64,000 nucleotides of DNA from Nocardia sp. NBC_01503 (GTDB lineage: Bacteria; Actinomycetota; Actinomycetes; Mycobacteriales; Mycobacteriaceae): positions 1,984,001 to 2,048,000 of the forward strand of contig NZ_CP109596.1 in the NCBI RefSeq assembly GCF_036327755.1, read 5' to 3'. Positions 36,897 through 45,599 of this stretch are shown piece by piece. The position numbers and the translations under genes were made by a program. Under the pieces are notes generated by a model. That model made no database searches. It saw only the letters and a list, made by a program, of their open reading frames with translations, and was not told the origin of the DNA. Numbering within the stretch: position 1 is the stretch's first letter; each line of letters opens with the position of its first letter.

Positions 36897-36910
36897 TAGA
36901 ACATGTTCTA
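36897..36910. promoter_or_regulatory. KstR operator between fadE34 and kstR
   Basis: TAGAACATGTTCTA is a perfect 14-bp palindrome matching the KstR motif at all positions. It lies 36 bases upstream of fadE34 and about 99 bases upstream of the kstR ATG, so it can control both. Confidence 0.92.
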
Positions 36911-37008
36911 ATGTTCGAGCCGGGCGTAAGTCAAGCGCCGCCCAAACGCGGTACGAACTCGTAGCCGGGATGAATCGAACGATTCGTGCAGGAAAGGACT
37001 TTCAACCG

Positions 37009-37665
37009 ATGGCCAGTCCCTCCCGATCGCAGTCCGCCGATGGGGTCGCCCCGCCCACCGGCGCCGGGCGCACCGCACCCGTGACGACCCTCAGCGAGGA
37101 GGACCTGAGCTCGGCAGCACAGCGCGACCGGCGCAAACGCATCCTCGACGCGACCCTGGCGCTGGCCTCCAAGGGCGGCTACGACGCGGTGCAGATGCGC
37201 GCGGTCGCCGAGCGCGCCGATGTCGCCGTCGGCACCCTGTACCGGTACTTCCCGTCCAAGGTGCACCTGCTGGTCTCGGCCCTGGCCCGCGAATTCGAAC
37301 AGCTCGAAGGCCGTCGCAAACCGCTCCCCGGTGGTGAACCCCGCGAGCGCATGCACCTGATGCTCACCCAGATCACCCGCGCCATGCAGCGCGATCCGCT
37401 GCTCACCGAGGCCATGACGCGAGCGTTCATGTTCGCCGACGCCTCCGCCGCCGCCGAGGTCGATCGGGTCGGCAAGGTGATGGACCGCTTCTTCGCCCGC
37501 GCACTCTCGGACGAGACGCCCGATGAGCGCCAGCTCGCCATCGCCCGCGTCATCAGCGATGTGTGGCTGTCGAATCTGGTTGCGTGGCTGACCCGTCGGG
37601 CCTCGGCCACCGATGTCACCGAACGCCTGGAGCTGACCGTCGATCTGCTCATCGGCGACAAGTGA
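37009..37665 (+). CDS. kstR: KstR, TetR-family repressor of cholesterol catabolism
   Basis: 218 aa from the ATG at 37009, which has GGAAAGG about 12 bases upstream. The helix-turn-helix region RRKRILDATLALASKGGYDA and VGTLYRYFPSKVHLLVSALA are nearly identical to M. tuberculosis KstR. So is the ligand-domain motif AMQRDPLLTEAMTRAFMFADAS and the ending RASATDV-ERLELTV-LLIGD. KstR represses its regulon until 3-oxo-steroyl-CoA thioesters bind. Its own site and four others lie in this window. The N-terminus is about 20 residues longer than in M. tuberculosis. Confidence 0.96.
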   Translation: MASPSRSQSADGVAPPTGAGRTAPVTTLSEEDLSSAAQRDRRKRILDATLALASKGGYDAVQMRAVAERADVAVGTLYRYFPSKVHLLVSALAREFEQLEGRRKPLPGGEPRERMHLMLTQITRAMQRDPLLTEAMTRAFMFADASAAAEVDRVGKVMDRFFARALSDETPDERQLAIARVISDVWLSNLVAWLTRRASATDVTERLELTVDLLIGDK

Positions 37666-37966
37666 GGTTTCTCAACGTTTAGCGTCGCGTACGGGACCCG
37701 TGCGCGGCGAACGCAATCCGGGCTTTCGCACTGATGCACAAGGGCCGGTCGTCTCCTCGAGACGATCCGGCCCTTTTTCTTTCAACCACAACAGCACAGG
37801 TCACACCGCCCGAAGTCGCTCTGCGCGAGCGGAAATCAGACATATGGTGAACGACGCGCAAGTGTCTTGTAAACGCTATGTATCACCGTCAGAACGAGCG
37901 GGCAATCATCACCCAGTAGAGTCACGCACGCCCTGAAAAATCTCCTCCGATCACTAGGTTGGATGC
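37666..37966. other. 301-base gene-free stretch between kstR and the fusion gene
   Basis: It contains the kstR terminator at 37740-37775 and the probable promoter of the next gene, with TAGGTT (37955-37960) ending 6 bases before the GTG. No further gene, repeat or operator was recognised in it. Confidence 0.6.
37740..37775 (+). terminator. Rho-independent terminator after kstR
   Basis: AAGGGCCGG-TCGTCT pairs with AGACGA-TCCGGCCCTT and is followed by a run of T, one of the few canonical U-tailed terminators in the window. Confidence 0.88.
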
Positions 37967-40537
37967 GTGAGCGCACAGGATTTGCCACTGGAACTTCGCC
38001 GTGCGTTGGCGGCTGTCGCCCGAGTGCCACGGCTGCTGGTCGCTTCGGACTATGACGGGACTATCGCGCCCATCGTTTCCGACCCCGCGAAGGCCTATCC
38101 CCATCGGGAGTCCGTGAGCGCCTTACGCGCGCTCTCCGGACTCACCGCCACCACCGCCGCAGTGATCTCGGGGCGAGCCCTGCGTGATCTCGCGGCCCTG
38201 TCCCGGCTGCCCGTCGAGGTGCAGTTGATCGGAAGTCACGGTTCGGAATTCGATGTCGGCTTCGTGCACGCCATCGACAACGACGCCAAACAGCTACTGC
38301 GGGAAGTGCAGTCGACCCTGAGCCAGATCGCGCAGGACAACCCCGGCGCGACCGTCGAGGTCAAACCGGCCAGCGTGGCACTGCACGTCCGCAATGCCAG
38401 CCCCGAAATCGGCCGTCGCGCAGTGGTTCAGGTCCGCCAGGGCCCGGCCAGCTGGGTCGGCGTGCAGACCACCGAGGGCAAGGAAGTCATCGAACTCGCG
38501 GTCGTCGAGACCGATAAGGGCGCTGCCCTGGATATCGTCCGCCATCAGCAGGGCGCTTCCGCCGCGGTCTTCATCGGTGATGACGTCACCGATGAGAAGG
38601 CCTTCAAACGCCTGTCCGGACCGGACGTCGGCATCAAGGTCGGCGACGGCGAAAGCCTCGCCAAATACCGGGTATCCAGCACCGAGGACGTCTCCAAGGC
38701 CCTCGCCTTCCTGCTCGAGGAGCGGCGCACCTGGCTGGCAGGAGCCTCCGCCCCTCGAATCGAACGGCTGACCATGCTGGCCAGCCCGCGCTCCAAAGCC
38801 CTCGTCACCCCGGACGGCACCATCACCTGGTTGTGCCATCCCGAACCCGATTCGGCGGCGGTCTTCGCACACCTGCTCGGCGGACCGGGCGCGGGCCACT
38901 TCACCATTCAGCCCGAACGCGCCGGACTGCCGCTGTCGCAGCGCTATGTCGACGGCACCATGACCGTCGAAACCCGTTGGGCCAGTTTGTCGGTGGTGGA
39001 CTACCTGCCGCACGATGTGGTGCCGGAGCGGACCGATCTCACCCGCGTCATCACCGGCGACGCCAAGGCGGTCATCACCTTCGCACCGCGTCCGGAGTTC
39101 GGACAGGTGCCGGTGCGCATCGTGCGCGACAGCGCCGGACTGCGCGTACAGGGCACCAACGATCCACTCGTGCTGCGCTCCCCGGGCGTGGAGTGGGTCA
39201 TCATCGACGAGGGCAACCATCACACCGCCCGCGCCGTGGTCGATCCCCGACAGGGCCCGATCGTCCTCGAAATGCGCTGCGGCACCTCCGATCTCGCACC
39301 CTGCATGACCCCCGAGGCGGACCGGCGGCGCGAAGCCGAACGGTACTGGGCGGATTGGGCCGCGACCCTGGAGCTGCCCCCGCTCAAGCCGGATCTCATG
39401 AAGCGCTCCGCGCTCACCCTGCGCGGACTCGTGCACGCCCCCTCCGGATCGATTCTGGCGGCGGCCACCACCTCGCTGCCCGAGGACATCGGCGGCGTGC
39501 GCAACTGGGATTACCGGTACTGCTGGCTGCGCGACGCCTCACTCACCGCGTCGGCGCTGGTATCGCTCGGTTCGGTCGGCGAGGCCGAGGAGCTGCTCTC
39601 CTGGGTGCACCGGGTGCTGGAGACCCTGCCCGGACCCGAGCGACTGCACCCGCTGTACACCCTCTACGGCGAAACCCTCCCGCCCGAGGCCGTCATCGAC
39701 CAGCTGCCCGGCTATGCCGGATCGCGGCCGGTGCGTGTCGGCAACGCGGCGAATATGCAGGTGCAGCTCGACGTCTTCGGCCCCATCGTCGATCTCATCT
39801 CACAGCTCGCGCACGCCCGTGAGCGCAAGGGCATCAACGATCCGAAGAAGGCACTGCCGGACGCGGATTGGGAGCTCGTACACGCCATGGTCTCGGCCGT
39901 ACAGCGGCGCTGGCGTGAACCCGACCACGGCATCTGGGAGATCCGCGGCAACCCGCGGCACCATGTGTACTCCAAGGTCATGGGCTGGCTCACCGCGGAT
40001 CGGGCGATCACCCTCGCCCGCCAGTTCGACCGGACCGTCGACCCCGAGTGGGAGAAGCTGCGCGACACCATCGCCACCGAGGTCAAGGTCGAGGGCTGGA
40101 GCGAAGAGGTCCAGTCCTACACCGCCGCCTACGAGGGCACCGACCTCGACGCCGCCACCCTGCACATCGGGCTGAGCGGTCTCATCGACCCGTCGGATCC
40201 GCGCTTCGCCGCCACTGTCGTGGCGACCGAGGCCGAATTGCGCAGTGGCTCAACGGTGTACCGCTACCACCACGACGACGGCCTGCCCGGCGGCGAGGGT
40301 GGGTTCCACCTCTGCGCGGCCTGGCTGGTCGAGGCGTATCTGCTCATCGGCAAGCGCGAGGACGCCGAGGCGCTCTTCGCTCAGCTCGTCGATGTGGCGG
40401 GCCCGACCGGTCTGCTGTCCGAGGAGTACGACCCGGTGGCCGAACGTTCACTCGGCAACCACCCGCAGGCCTACAGCCACCTCGGCCTGCTCCGCTGCGC
40501 CCAGCTGCTGAGCCAGCCGGTAGCGGCACTGACGTAG
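37967..40537 (+). CDS. Trehalose-6-phosphate phosphatase fused to a GH15 trehalase/glucoamylase-like domain
   Basis: 856 aa. Residues 1-245 are a HAD-type OtsB domain: nucleophile motif DYDGTIAPI (residues 28-36), GRALRDLAAL, and the metal motif GDDVTDEKAF near 205. From about residue 255 the protein is a GH15 family enzyme: the N-terminal beta-domain, then (alpha/alpha)6 barrel with VRNWDYRYCWLRDASLTASAL, GSRPVRVGNAANMQVQLDVFG and GLLSEEYDPVAERSLGNHPQAYSH holding the general acid/base glutamates. Mycobacterial GH15 proteins hydrolyse trehalose. The fusion could dephosphorylate trehalose-6-phosphate and cleave trehalose. The GTG start is 6 bases after a -10-like TAGGTT and lacks a leader. Confidence 0.88.
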   Translation: MSAQDLPLELRRALAAVARVPRLLVASDYDGTIAPIVSDPAKAYPHRESVSALRALSGLTATTAAVISGRALRDLAALSRLPVEVQLIGSHGSEFDVGFVHAIDNDAKQLLREVQSTLSQIAQDNPGATVEVKPASVALHVRNASPEIGRRAVVQVRQGPASWVGVQTTEGKEVIELAVVETDKGAALDIVRHQQGASAAVFIGDDVTDEKAFKRLSGPDVGIKVGDGESLAKYRVSSTEDVSKALAFLLEERRTWLAGASAPRIERLTMLASPRSKALVTPDGTITWLCHPEPDSAAVFAHLLGGPGAGHFTIQPERAGLPLSQRYVDGTMTVETRWASLSVVDYLPHDVVPERTDLTRVITGDAKAVITFAPRPEFGQVPVRIVRDSAGLRVQGTNDPLVLRSPGVEWVIIDEGNHHTARAVVDPRQGPIVLEMRCGTSDLAPCMTPEADRRREAERYWADWAATLELPPLKPDLMKRSALTLRGLVHAPSGSILAAATTSLPEDIGGVRNWDYRYCWLRDASLTASALVSLGSVGEAEELLSWVHRVLETLPGPERLHPLYTLYGETLPPEAVIDQLPGYAGSRPVRVGNAANMQVQLDVFGPIVDLISQLAHARERKGINDPKKALPDADWELVHAMVSAVQRRWREPDHGIWEIRGNPRHHVYSKVMGWLTADRAITLARQFDRTVDPEWEKLRDTIATEVKVEGWSEEVQSYTAAYEGTDLDAATLHIGLSGLIDPSDPRFAATVVATEAELRSGSTVYRYHHDDGLPGGEGGFHLCAAWLVEAYLLIGKREDAEALFAQLVDVAGPTGLLSEEYDPVAERSLGNHPQAYSHLGLLRCAQLLSQPVAALT

Positions 40538-40557
40538 AGCTCGAGTAAAGCAATATT

Positions 40558-40588
40558 CGGCCCCCGCGAACTGAGTTCGCGGGGGCCG
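40558..40588. terminator. Strong terminator after the trehalose fusion gene
   Basis: CGGCCCCCGCGAACT and AGTTCGCGGGGGCCG form a perfect 15-bp stem with a single-base loop. Confidence 0.88.
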
Positions 40589-40734
40589 AGTGCTTTGGGG
40601 AGGACGGAACCCACGCGGGGGCTGGGCCCCTCTCCCAACCTCCGATCGGGGGCGCGCGGGGGCGCAGGTCCCACGTGTCCCCCACCACACCGACCGGTCT
40701 GGGTTGGGCCGCGGCGATCCCTTGCGCTACCTTT

Positions 40735-40754
40735 TAATGGCAATCGTTTTCGTT
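40735..40754. promoter_or_regulatory. Zur-like box upstream of the zinc uptake operon
   Basis: TAATGGCAATCGTTTTCGTT resembles the mycobacterial Zur site (ATGAnAATnATTnTCA-type dyad): ATG--AAT--TTTTC are kept. It lies about 30 bases before the GTG of the binding-protein gene. Partly degenerate, so moderate support. Confidence 0.55.
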
Positions 40755-40784
40755 TCTGTTAAGAGTGTTTCAGGAGTACCCCGC

Positions 40785-41717
40785 GTGACCAGAAGCTTTG
40801 CCAAGGGATTCGCCGTGCTCGCCGCGGGACTAGCCACCGTGGCCACCCTGAGCGCCTGCGGATCCTCGAAGTCCAATTCCGAACTGACCATCCTGGCCTC
40901 CACCAATGTCTGGGGCGATATCGCCAAATCGGTCGCGGGCCCCGACGCCAAGGTCGAATCCCTGATCAGCGATCCGGCGACCGATCCGCACTCGTACGAG
41001 GTCACCGCCGTCCAGGCCGCGCAGATCAGCGATGCCGACCTCATCGTCTACAACGGCGGCGGCTACGACGAATTCATCGACAAGGCCATCTCCGGCAAGA
41101 ACAAGCACACCGTGAACGCGGTCGATATCGCCGGCGAGGACGCGCACGCCGACACCCCGGCCACCACCGCGACCGGCCACGGACACGACCACTCCGGCGG
41201 TAACGAACACGTCTGGTACGACGCGCATATCGTCGGCCATGTCGCCGAGCACATCGCCGAATCCCTCGGCGCCATCGATCCGGACCACAAGCAGGGCTAC
41301 GCCGATCGCGCGGCCGCCTTCACCGCCCAGCTGAGCGGTATCGAGGCCATCACCGCCAAGATCGCCGCGGAGCACCCTAACCAGCCGGTCGTGCAGACCG
41401 AACCGCTGGCCTACTACATGCTGCTGGATGCCAAGGCCGACGACCGCACCCCGCACTCCTTCCAGGAGGCGATCGAACAGGGCACCGACCCATCCCCCGC
41501 CGATGTGGCGGCGGTCCGAGATCTGCTCTCCGGCAAGCAGGTTCGAGCCCTGGTCTACAACATCCAGACCGAGGACAAGACCACCAAGGATATGAAGGCC
41601 ATCGCCCAATCCGCCGGTATCGCCGTCGTCGAGATCACCGAAACCCTGCCCCGGGGCCTGGATTACGTGCAGTGGATGACCCGCAACGCCCAATCCCTGG
41701 CCACCGCGCTCGCCTAG
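40785..41717 (+). CDS. ZnuA-like metal-binding lipoprotein of an ABC transporter
   Basis: 310 aa from the GTG at 40785 with AGGAG 8 bases upstream. The signal peptide ends in the lipobox LSAC (residues 22-25), so the mature protein is lipid-anchored. Cluster A-I solute-binding fold: DPHSYE (first His ligand region), a His-rich loop GHGHDHSGGNEH, then NEHVWYDA and the late LPRGLDYVQWM. The His loop is typical of zinc-binding ZnuA/AztC proteins. First gene of a three-gene operon with ATPase and permease; a Zur-like box precedes it. Confidence 0.9.
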   Translation: MTRSFAKGFAVLAAGLATVATLSACGSSKSNSELTILASTNVWGDIAKSVAGPDAKVESLISDPATDPHSYEVTAVQAAQISDADLIVYNGGGYDEFIDKAISGKNKHTVNAVDIAGEDAHADTPATTATGHGHDHSGGNEHVWYDAHIVGHVAEHIAESLGAIDPDHKQGYADRAAAFTAQLSGIEAITAKIAAEHPNQPVVQTEPLAYYMLLDAKADDRTPHSFQEAIEQGTDPSPADVAAVRDLLSGKQVRALVYNIQTEDKTTKDMKAIAQSAGIAVVEITETLPRGLDYVQWMTRNAQSLATALA

Positions 41718-41809
41718 GCCCCGCCATGCCCGCCACCACAGCACCGACCACCCCCGTAGCGCAGCCCGCGCTCGGGGGTTCTCCCACCTCCGCAGCCGGG
41801 AGCAGCACC

Positions 41810-42763
41810 ATGAATACCGAATCCGCACTCGAAACCTGCCCCACCGCACCGGAATCCGGCTGCCCGGTGACCGGCGGCGCGCCTTCCGGCGCATCCACAC
41901 CGGCCCCGCGCGCCAGCACTCCCGCCGTGCGACTGACGAATGCGCGACTGGCCTACGGTGACCGAACCCTGTGGCGCGGACTGGATCTGGAGGTCGCGCC
42001 CGGCGAGTTCATCGCGGTGCTCGGCCCCAACGGATCGGGCAAAACCTCGCTGCTGAAGATGCTGCTGGGCCAGGTCGGCTTATCCGAGGGCACCGCCGAG
42101 ATCGCGGGTGCGCCTGCGCGCCTGGGCAATTCGGATATCGGATACGTTCCGCAGCAGAAGACCATGGACGCGGGCGCGCAATTGCGCGGCGTCGACCTGG
42201 TCGGGCTGGGCGTGGACGGACACCGCTGGGGCCTCGGCTTCCGCGGCCGCAAGGAACGCAAACGCAAAGTGGCCCAGGCGATCGCGGATGTGGGCGCGCA
42301 GAAGTACGCCTACGCCCCCATCGACGCCCTCTCCGGCGGCGAACAGCAGCGACTACGCGTGGCCCAGGCCCTGGCGGGCGATCCGCGCGTCCTGCTCTGC
42401 GACGAACCGCTGCTCTCCCTGGACCTGGCCAATCAGCGCCTGGTCTCCGAACTCATCGACAAGCGCCGCCGCACCCACGACACCGCGGTGCTCTTCGTGA
42501 CCCACGAGATCAATCCCATTCTCCCGCTGGTGGATCGGGTCCTCTACCTGGTCGACGGCAAATTTCGGATCGGCACCCCCGACGAGGTCATGACCTCCGA
42601 AGTCCTCTCCGAGCTGTACCGCACCGAGGTCGATGTGCTGCGCGTGCGCGGCCGTCTGGTGGTCGTCGGCACCGGCGATGTCATGGACGCTCTCGGCGAA
42701 GCGGGTGGCCACTGCCACGGCAGCAGCGACGGTCACGGCAAGACGGACGGGGTGCCCGCATGA
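41810..42763 (+). CDS. ABC transporter ATPase, ZnuC-like
   Basis: 317 aa from the ATG at 41810 (GGGAG about 8 bases upstream); an ATG at 41726 would add 28 residues. Walker A LGPNGSGKTSLLKML, signature LSGGEQQRLRVAQAL, Walker B VLLCDEPLLSLD and switch His in VTHEIN are present. The extra N-terminal tail contains two Cys and several Pro/Ser, and the C-terminus ends in a His-rich stretch (GGHCHGSSDGHGKTDG) that might bind zinc. The stop overlaps the permease start as ATGA. Confidence 0.9.
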   Translation: MNTESALETCPTAPESGCPVTGGAPSGASTPAPRASTPAVRLTNARLAYGDRTLWRGLDLEVAPGEFIAVLGPNGSGKTSLLKMLLGQVGLSEGTAEIAGAPARLGNSDIGYVPQQKTMDAGAQLRGVDLVGLGVDGHRWGLGFRGRKERKRKVAQAIADVGAQKYAYAPIDALSGGEQQRLRVAQALAGDPRVLLCDEPLLSLDLANQRLVSELIDKRRRTHDTAVLFVTHEINPILPLVDRVLYLVDGKFRIGTPDEVMTSEVLSELYRTEVDVLRVRGRLVVVGTGDVMDALGEAGGHCHGSSDGHGKTDGVPA

Positions 42764-43638
42764 TCGACAAACTCTCCGGCGTCTTCTCCGAGATGTTCGA
42801 CTTCTCCACCACCGCGCACCTGCTCGGCTACGACTTCGTACAGCAGGCGGTGCTGGCGGCGGCGCTGCTCGGACTGCTCGCGGGCGCGATCGGGCCGCTG
42901 ATCATCAGCCGGCAGATGTCCTTCGCCGTGCACGGCACCAGCGAGCTTTCCCTGACCGGTGCGGCCGCGGCGCTACTCGCCGGGGTAGGCGTCGGGTTCG
43001 GCGCCATTGCCGGATCGGTCGTCGCGGCGGTGCTCTTCGGCGTGCTGGGTTCACGTGCCCGCGAACGGGATTCGGTGATCGCGGTGGTGCTCTCGTTCGG
43101 CCTCGGCCTGTCGGTTTTGTTCCTGTGGCTGGGTCCCGAGCGCGCGGGCTCGAAATTCTCACTGCTCACCGGACAGGTGGTGAGTGTCGGCTACAACGGG
43201 CTCACCCTGCTGGCCACCTGCACCGTCGGCGTACTGATCGTGCTGGCCGCGGTCTACCGGCCGCTGCTGTTCGCCAGCTCCGATCCGGAAGTCGCGGTGG
43301 CACGCGGGGTTCCGGTGCGCGCACTGTCGATCGTATTCGCCGTACTGCTGGGTATCACTGCGGCGTTCGGCGTGCAGATCGTCGGCGCGCTGCTGGTGCT
43401 CGCGCTGCTCATCACCCCGGCGGCGGCCGCCGCGCAGATCACCGCCAGCCCGGTGCGCGCCACCGTTCTCGCGATCGTCTTCGCCGAAACCGCCGCGGTG
43501 GGCGGCATTCTGCTGTCCCTGGCCCCCGGCGTGCCGGTCTCGACCTTCGTCACCGCGATCTCGTTCACCATCTACCTGGTGTGCCGGGTCATCGGCTCCC
43601 GCACCAGAACTCGTCGCCGCGAACTCGTGGTCGCCTGA
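42760..43638 (+). CDS. ABC transporter permease, ZnuB-like
   Basis: 292 aa, eight or nine membrane segments of the ABC-3 family (FVQQAVLAAALLGLLAGAIGPLIISR, then repeated Gly/Ala/Leu-rich helices, and GVQIVGALLVLALLITPAAAAAQI). ABC-3 permeases carry Zn2+ or Mn2+. Coupled to the ATPase gene by a 4-base overlap. The three genes form a complete importer for zinc, consistent with the Zur-like box. A repeat copy and a terminator follow. Confidence 0.9.
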   Translation: MIDKLSGVFSEMFDFSTTAHLLGYDFVQQAVLAAALLGLLAGAIGPLIISRQMSFAVHGTSELSLTGAAAALLAGVGVGFGAIAGSVVAAVLFGVLGSRARERDSVIAVVLSFGLGLSVLFLWLGPERAGSKFSLLTGQVVSVGYNGLTLLATCTVGVLIVLAAVYRPLLFASSDPEVAVARGVPVRALSIVFAVLLGITAAFGVQIVGALLVLALLITPAAAAAQITASPVRATVLAIVFAETAAVGGILLSLAPGVPVSTFVTAISFTIYLVCRVIGSRTRTRRRELVVA

Positions 43639-43643
43639 GAAAC

Positions 43644-43680
43644 GGTGGATCCCGGCCGAAAGCATGCCGGGGCGACGGGG
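43644..43680 (+). repeat. Dispersed 33-bp repeat, copy C
   Basis: GTGGATCCCGGCC then CATGCCGGGGCGACG. It differs from copy B at three positions in the 33-bp core. It lies 6 bases after the permease stop. Confidence 0.78.
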
Positions 43681-43751
43681 ATTTCTGCCGCGCGGCGGCA
43701 TGAGGAGCGCGCGATCTTCCGCATGAGGGGCGGCGGATCGCGCTGTGCCGC

Positions 43752-43785
43752 AACTGTTCCCGGGCACACTGTCCCGGGAACGGTT
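43752..43785. terminator. Bidirectional terminator between the zinc permease gene and mutY
   Basis: AAC-GTTCCCGGG and CCCGGGAAC-GTT pair around the 8-base loop CACACTGT between the convergent genes. Confidence 0.83.
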
Positions 43786-43791
43786 GCGCGC

Positions 43792-44673
43792 CTACTCCGA
43801 CGCGTCGCCTTCGCCCGCGAGGGCGAACAGACCGTCGGCGGTCTGCTCGATCAAACCGTCGATCAGGAGTGAATCCAGCGCACGATCGCGCTGGCCGATA
43901 TCGCGAGTCCAGGCCATATCCAAGCGGATTCGTTCCACCGGACCGCTCGCGTCGCGCAGCACATCGAGCAGGCGGCCGCGGGCCTGTCGGTCGGTGCCCT
44001 CGTATTTCTGGGTGCGGCGCACCACCTCCGATACGGGGCGGCCCGCCGTGACCCACGCGCAGGTGGGCAGCGGGCAGTTGGCGCAATCGGGGGTGCGGGC
44101 CGTACACACCGTCGCGCCGAGCTCCATGAGAGCGGCGGAGAAGACCGCCGCGCGATCCACCCGCGCCGGGAGCAGCGCCTCGGTTTCGCCGAGATCACGC
44201 GCGGCCGGATTGCCCGCCTCGGCGCGGCCGTGCACGGCACGCGCCACCACCCGCCGGACATTGGTGTCCACCACGGGAACTCGCTGACCGTAGGCGAAAC
44301 AGGCCACCGCACGTGCGGTGTAATCGCCGATTCCAGGCAGGCCCAGCAGTACCTCCACCTCGGTGGGCACCTCGTCACCGTGCTGTTCGGCGAGTACTCG
44401 GGCGCACTCGTGCAGGCGCAGCGCCCGGCGCGGATAGCCGAGTTTGCCCCAGGCGCGCAGCACCTCGCCCTGCGGTGCGGCGGCCATGGCCGAGGGCACC
44501 GGCCAGCGCGCCACCCACTCCCGCCAGATCGGCTCGACCCGCACCACCGGCGTCTGCTGCAGCATGATCTCGCTCATCAGAATCTGCCAGGCGGTCACAC
44601 CGGAGCGGCGCCACGGCAGATCCCGGGCGGTCTCCCGGTACCAGTCGATCAGAATGTCGCTGTCCACTGTCAT
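43792..44673 (-). CDS. mutY: Adenine DNA glycosylase MutY
   Basis: 293 aa base-excision repair enzyme that removes A opposite 8-oxoG. The catalytic Glu is in EIMLQQTPV, the helix-hairpin-helix is LLGLPGIGDYTARAV, the catalytic Asp is in VPVVDTNVRR, and a 4Fe-4S site is formed by Cys in TVCTARTPDCANCPLPTC. The C-terminal NUDIX-like domain of longer MutY proteins is short, as in mycobacterial MutY. It is divergent from canB, the same neighbour as in M. tuberculosis (Rv3589/Rv3588c). Confidence 0.94.
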   Translation of the reverse strand: MTVDSDILIDWYRETARDLPWRRSGVTAWQILMSEIMLQQTPVVRVEPIWREWVARWPVPSAMAAAPQGEVLRAWGKLGYPRRALRLHECARVLAEQHGDEVPTEVEVLLGLPGIGDYTARAVACFAYGQRVPVVDTNVRRVVARAVHGRAEAGNPAARDLGETEALLPARVDRAAVFSAALMELGATVCTARTPDCANCPLPTCAWVTAGRPVSEVVRRTQKYEGTDRQARGRLLDVLRDASGPVERIRLDMAWTRDIGQRDRALDSLLIDGLIEQTADGLFALAGEGDASE

Positions 44674-44800
44674 TGCACGCCCACAGTCATTCGATCCCTC
44701 ACCAGCTCACCATTTCCGCGGCCGCCCCGCCAGCGGCCGGTTGCCGGACCGTAACGTCCCGGACTCGCCAGTAACCGCTGTCGTATGGAGAATGAGACAC

Positions 44801-45424
44801 ATGCCGCAAACCAACCCGATCAGTGCCTGGAAGGCCCTCCGCGAAGGCAATGAACGCTTCGTCAACGGCACGTTGCAGCATCCTAGCCAGGGAGCCATCG
44901 ATCGAGCCAAGCTAGTCAGCGGTCAGCAACCCGGCGCGATCCTGTTCGGCTGCGGCGACTCCCGCGTGGCCGCCGAGATCATTTTCGACCAGGGCCTCGG
45001 CGATATGTTCGTCGTTCGAACCGCCGGTCACGTCGTGGACTCCTCGGTGCTGGGCTCCATCGAATACGGCGTGGAGGTGCTGCACGTCCCGCTCATCGTC
45101 GTACTCGGCCACGACAGCTGCGGTGCGGTGCGCGCCACTATCGACGCCCTGGACCACGGCAATGTGCCGGGCGGATTCATTCGCAGTGTGGTCGAGCGCG
45201 TCACGCCCTCCATTCTCATCGGCCGCCGCGAGGGGCTGAACGAGGTCGACGAGCTGGAAGCCCGGCACGTCGAGGAGACCGCCCGCCTGCTCATGCAGCG
45301 CTCGATGATCATCTCCCAGCGCGTGGCGACCGGTGAATGCGCCATCGCCTGTGTCACCTACAACCTCGCCGAGGGCCAGATCAAGCTGCACCGCGTGATC
45401 GGCAATATCGGCGAAGTCGTCTAG
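44801..45424 (+). CDS. canB: Beta-class carbonic anhydrase
   Basis: 207 aa. The zinc site is complete: C51 and D53 in FGCGDSRVA, H104 and C107 in GHDSCGAV. Family length and helix pattern fit M. tuberculosis Rv3588c/CanB. It interconverts CO2 and bicarbonate for carboxylation reactions and pH homeostasis. I chose ATG 44801 over an ATG 9 bases earlier because GGAG lies 10 bases before the former. A strong hairpin (45447-45472) ends the transcript. Confidence 0.95.
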   Translation: MPQTNPISAWKALREGNERFVNGTLQHPSQGAIDRAKLVSGQQPGAILFGCGDSRVAAEIIFDQGLGDMFVVRTAGHVVDSSVLGSIEYGVEVLHVPLIVVLGHDSCGAVRATIDALDHGNVPGGFIRSVVERVTPSILIGRREGLNEVDELEARHVEETARLLMQRSMIISQRVATGECAIACVTYNLAEGQIKLHRVIGNIGEVV

Positions 45425-45446
45425 CCGCACCACGTCGAGATCCCTT

Positions 45447-45472
45447 GTGCCCGCTGTGGATACAGCGGGCAC
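45447..45472 (+). terminator. Terminator after canB
   Basis: GTGCCCGCTGT pairs perfectly with ACAGCGGGCAC around the 4-base loop GGAT. Confidence 0.88.
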
Positions 45473-45599
45473 ATCTGTTCCCGAGCAAGCTGGTCGGTCG
45501 CCCGGGCGGCGAAATGTACCTGGCACATAGGCTCTTTCACCACCGACACGCCGAGACCCTGCGGCGGACACACCCGACGGTGCCCTTACCGTTGTCACC

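Noticed and set aside
36631..37008. N-terminal extension of kstR by up to 126 codons
   Set aside because: It would run through the KstR operator and antisense to fadE34; the ATG at 37009 gives a normal KstR N-terminus.
36862..37008. A second KstR box before kstR
   Set aside because: Only the one palindrome at 36897-36910 fits; other AAC/GTT pairs in the region lack the correct spacing.
41971..43638. 555-codon frame that joins an alternate frame of the ABC ATPase gene to the permease
   Set aside because: Only its last 292 codons are the real permease; the upstream part is out of frame with the ATPase motifs. It is not a fusion protein.
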